The translations under genes were made by a program, and so were the position numbers. Positions 61,208 to 64,000 of a stretch of 64,000 nt of DNA are shown here, piece after piece. How positions within the stretch are numbered: position 1 is the first letter of the stretch; each line of letters begins with the position of its first letter. Under the pieces are notes generated by a model, which ran no database searches, was not told the origin of the DNA, and saw only the letters and a program-made list of their open reading frames with translations. Origin of the DNA: Streptacidiphilus melanogenes (GTDB lineage: Bacteria > Actinomycetota > Actinomycetes > Streptomycetales > Streptomycetaceae); assembly GCF_000787835.1 (NCBI RefSeq), contig NZ_BBPP01000006.1:53924-117923 (forward strand). The letters run 5' to 3'.

Positions 61208-62032
61208 TCAGCGCCGCAGTTCCTCGGGCGTGGCCGGGAACTGCCACCAGCGGGCGAGGCCGCGCTCGGTGAAGCCGAGGCGGCGATAGAGCGGCTCTCC
61301 GAGCAGGGTGGCCGTCAGCGTGGCAGGGCGGTCCGCGTGGGCCGCCAGCCCCGCGCGCATCACCGCCCGGCCCGCACCGCGCGAGCGGAACTCCGGCAGG
61401 GTGGCCACCCAGTAGAAGCCGACCGCCGCACCGTCGTCGTGCGTCACACAAGCCGCGGCCGGACGACCGTCCACCCGTGCGAGCCAGCTCCGCTGCCCCG
61501 GCACCGCGGCGTGCGCCGGGAACTGCTCACCTCGGCGCCAAGGCAGCCGAGGAAGTATCGGGAAGCCCTCCACCACCACGCGCTCGACGGCTGCCAGATC
61601 CTCCTCGCGCACCGCCTCGCCCACGGACACGCCGTCCGCCGCCGGCGCCCCTGCGGACGCGCCGCCGTCCGACACCTGGGCATCAACCACAGCGGCTGCC
61701 CGACGACGGAGGCTCGGCGTCTCGGACGCACCCGGCTCACGCACCATCATGGGCATCGTCAGGGCGGCTTCGAACCCCAGGTCGGTGAAGTCGAGGGACC
61801 GCGTCGGGTCCTCGATGCAGAGCTGTCGGGACTCCCATGCCCGGAACACCGCCAGCAACTCACTTCGCAGCGCCGCCTGGTCCGCGACCGGCCGGGCCGC
61901 CAGCAGGACCCGGTGGGCGCTGTCGGCCCGCACCGCGAGGAAGCCGGGACCGTCGACCCACGCCCAGCCACGTGCCCGCGCCATGGCCGTCCAGTGGCTT
62001 GCGGCATTGCCGACCGCGAGTTCGACTCCCAT
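61208..62032 (-). CDS. GNAT family N-acetyltransferase
   Basis: 274-aa protein. The C-terminal half is a GNAT domain: FPILPRLPWRRGEQFPAHAA, FYWVATLPEFRSRGAGRAVM (acetyl-CoA loop R-S-R-G-A-G) and LGEPLYRRLGFTERGLARWW. The N-terminal half is a second, weaker GNAT-like or substrate domain (SHWTAMARARGWAWVDGPGF) joined by an Ala/Gly linker. The substrate is unknown. It is divergent from adpA across a 574-bp region. Confidence 0.88.
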   Translation of the reverse strand: MGVELAVGNAASHWTAMARARGWAWVDGPGFLAVRADSAHRVLLAARPVADQAALRSELLAVFRAWESRQLCIEDPTRSLDFTDLGFEAALTMPMMVREPGASETPSLRRRAAAVVDAQVSDGGASAGAPAADGVSVGEAVREEDLAAVERVVVEGFPILPRLPWRRGEQFPAHAAVPGQRSWLARVDGRPAAACVTHDDGAAVGFYWVATLPEFRSRGAGRAVMRAGLAAHADRPATLTATLLGEPLYRRLGFTERGLARWWQFPATPEELRR

Positions 62033-62606
62033 CCGTTCACCCTAGGGCCTGACCCCCTCCGCCCGGGTGGCGACGACCTCATCCGGGCACGTCCCATCTC
62101 GCCTCACAGGGAGCGATGGCGCCTCCGAGCCGATCCGGTGGCCGCCAGGTAGTGATGTCGCACGGACCGGCTCGGCGTGGAGTGCAGGAGAAATTGTGCG
62201 CGGTCCGTGCGCCCCCTGCGCTCCAGGACGCCTCTTTTCGGTCAACTTCGGGACACATGGTCGTGGTTGGCCATATGCCCAGTCCAGGCCCCTCGGCCGA
62301 GACTCCGGCCGGTCGTCAACTGTGTTGGAACCGCGCGACAACTGGCCACAGCGCGGCATGCCCCCTTCCCTGACGGGGTGATGGGTGCCACGCTTCGAGA
62401 TCGAATGCTTCACGCCAAATTGCCATGTCGACATAGCGTCTGATGGTGAACTAGTCGCAACAGTCGTATCCGAGCCAGTAGATTCGATCTTGATGGAAGC
62501 ATGCGAGAGGGCGGGGGCTCCCAAGCGCCATCGAAGGACGGGTGCGGACGGCACCGCGGAACCACAGGACCGGGACGACCATGACAGCGAGGGGGGCCGG
62601 AGCGCC
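62033..62606. other. adpA upstream region, 574 bp, AT-richer segment
   Basis: This separates the GNAT gene from adpA. The part from about 62390 to 62500 is clearly AT-richer than the genes around it, as expected of a regulatory region; TTGCCA at 62420-62425 is a possible -35. The adpA frame is open from GTG 62385 (after a TGA at 62379-62381) through ATG 62493 to the chosen TTG 62607, so part of this region could be translated. TGGCCA motifs near 62269 and 62343 partly resemble AdpA-binding sequences. Confidence 0.5.
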
Positions 62607-64000
62607 TTGAGCAGGGTCAGCAGGACTACCGTCACCGGGGACGAGGCGATCGCCGGCGTACCGGTCGGCGCCACCGGTTCCGGCAGCCTCGCCAGCGGAT
62701 CAACCGGCCTCGCCACCGCCGCCCCCCGCAAACTCTCGAGCCGCCGCCGCGCCGAGATCGTGGCGGTGCTGCTCTTCAGCGGCGGTCCGATCTTCGAGAG
62801 CTCGATCCCGCTCTCCGTCTTCGGTATCGACCGCCAGGACACCGGCCTCCCGCACTACCGCCTGCTCGTGTGCGCGGGCGAGAACGGCCCGCTGTCCACG
62901 ACGGGCGGCCTCACCATGACGGCGCCCTACGGCCTCGAGGGTCTGGCCCGGGCCGGCACCATCGTCGTGCCCGCCTGGCGCTCCGCCGGCCAGACCCCGC
63001 CGGCCGAGGCGCTCGCGGCGCTGCGCAAGGCCCACGCCGAGGGCGCGCGGATCATCGGCCTGTGCACCGGCGCCTTCGTCCTCGCCGCAGCGGGCCTGCT
63101 GGACGGCCGCCCCGCGACCACGCACTGGATGTACGCGCCGACCCTGGCCAAGCGCTACCCGCAGATCCAGGTCGACCCGCGAGAGCTCTTCATCGACGAG
63201 GGCGACGTGCTGACCAGCGCCGGGACGGCCGCGGGCATCGACCTGTGCCTGCACGTGGTCCGCACCGACCACGGCGCGGAGGCGGCGGCTGCCCTGGCCC
63301 GCCGACTCGTCGTGCCGGTCCGCCGCTCGGGCGGACAGGCCCCCTACGTCGATCGGTCTTTACCCGAGGAAATCGGGAACGACCCGCTCGCCGAGGTCGT
63401 CACCTGGGCGCTGGACAACCTCTCCAAGCAGTTCGACGTGGAGGTGCTGGCGGCCCGCGCGTACATGAGCCGTCGCATGTTCGACCGGCGCTTCCGGTCG
63501 CTGACCGGCAGCGCGCCGCTGCAGTGGCTGATCTCGCAGCGCGTACTGCAGGCGCAACGGCTGCTGGAGACCACAGAGCTCTCGGTCGACGAGGTCGCAC
63601 GCCGCTGCGGCTTCCGCTCGCCCGTGGCGCTGCGCGGCCACTTCCGGCGTCAGCTGGGCGTCTCCCCCGCGGTGTACCGCAGCACGTTCCGGGCCCGCCG
63701 CCCGGAGCCCGGCACGTCGGCCGGGAACGGCGGAACGGGCGGGCTCGCCGGTGGCACCACGACGGGCACCGGGACGTCCGTGCCGACGCAGGGTGCGACG
63801 ACGACGGCCGGCGGGGACCAGTTCGGCTCCTCGCTGCCCACGGTGCCGCCCCAGGGCGGCCCGAGCCGCGGCCGCCCGGCCCCGCGCGTGAGCAGCCGCT
63901 CACGCCAGCCCGCCCCCAGCCGCCCCGCGTCAGCCGACCACTCCTCCCCTACGGAGGACGGCCGCCCGGGGCCCGCTCAGGCCCTCAGCCACCCCGACAG
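62607..64000 (+). CDS. adpA: Developmental master regulator AdpA (3' end outside window)
   Basis: AraC/XylS-family activator with an N-terminal DJ-1/PfpI-like dimer domain, central to aerial mycelium and antibiotic control in Streptomyces. RKLSSRRRAEIVAVLLFSG begins the conserved part, followed by GGPIFESSIPLSVFGIDRQD and RIIGLCTGAFVLAAAGLLDG. The double HTH is FDVEVLAARAYMSRRMFDRRF and LSVDEVARRCGFRSPVALRGHF. A TTA leucine codon (63360-63362) lies in the inter-domain linker DRS-L-PEEIG, the conserved bldA-dependent site. A Gly/Pro/Ser-rich tail continues past base 64000. TTG 62607 has GGAG four bases upstream and is nearest to family length; ATG 62493 is an alternative. Confidence 0.93.
   Translation, partial: MSRVSRTTVTGDEAIAGVPVGATGSGSLASGSTGLATAAPRKLSSRRRAEIVAVLLFSGGPIFESSIPLSVFGIDRQDTGLPHYRLLVCAGENGPLSTTGGLTMTAPYGLEGLARAGTIVVPAWRSAGQTPPAEALAALRKAHAEGARIIGLCTGAFVLAAAGLLDGRPATTHWMYAPTLAKRYPQIQVDPRELFIDEGDVLTSAGTAAGIDLCLHVVRTDHGAEAAAALARRLVVPVRRSGGQAPYVDRSLPEEIGNDPLAEVVTWALDNLSKQFDVEVLAARAYMSRRMFDRRFRSLTGSAPLQWLISQRVLQAQRLLETTELSVDEVARRCGFRSPVALRGHFRRQLGVSPAVYRSTFRARRPEPGTSAGNGGTGGLAGGTTTGTGTSVPTQGATTTAGGDQFGSSLPTVPPQGGPSRGRPAPRVSSRSRQPAPSRPASADHSSPTEDGRPGPAQALSHPD

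Overview
The window is chromosomal DNA of a high-GC actinomycete, almost certainly a member of the Streptomycetaceae (Streptomyces, Kitasatospora or Streptacidiphilus). Codon third positions are nearly all G or C, GTG and TTG starts are frequent, and several genes look leaderless. The last gene is adpA, the developmental master regulator, with its bldA-dependent TTA codon. From memory, the order copZ-copA, then citA-recD2, then the methylcrotonyl-CoA carboxylase/HMG-CoA lyase/acdH operon, then adpA follows the S. coelicolor core chromosome. I see no rRNA, tRNA, CRISPR array, transposase or prophage gene.

Bases 1-13000 carry nucleic-acid and housekeeping genes: an ssb-type gene cut by the window edge, ettA, a hotdog thioesterase with a coupled unknown gene, a sliding-clamp paralogue with a tandem PEPRTG insert beside a PolA-like polymerase, an oxidoreductase behind two palindromic operators, a GNAT enzyme and hrpA. 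Bases 13000-27500 hold a Pls/PosA-type membrane peptide synthetase followed by an M1 aminopeptidase, a divergent MarR/aldo-keto reductase pair, membrane proteins, a secreted type I phosphodiesterase-like enzyme with a long leader, a SpoIIE-type phosphatase, a PrsW protease, a small secreted protein and an SGNH hydrolase.

Bases 27500-38300 contain the copper operon behind a CsoR-type box, an SDR, citrate synthase with a very strong terminator, RecD2, a VOC protein, glutathione peroxidase, a GNAT enzyme, an iron-box-controlled DUF2218 gene and a MarR regulator with a His-rich tail. The MarR gene overlaps an EamA transporter tail to tail. Bases 39000-53000 hold a secreted trypsin-like protease, a LysR regulator, a ZIP transporter, a DUF6278 protein, an Mrr-like protein, a divergent ArsR/MFS pair, an unknown gene, a giant fused ABC exporter and an F420-type oxidoreductase.

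Bases 52450-59400 are the leucine-catabolic unit: a divergent TetR regulator, mccB, mccA, hmgL and acdH, with palindromic TetR-type sites between regulator and operon. A universal stress protein, a HAD hydrolase, a GNAT protein and a 574-base non-coding stretch lead into adpA, which runs off the right edge.

The most interesting places are the Pls-like synthetase/aminopeptidase pair, the clamp paralogue/PolA-like pair, the paired operators before the oxidoreductase at 7174, the iron box and His-rich regulator at 37600-38300, and the adpA leader with its unsettled start codon.
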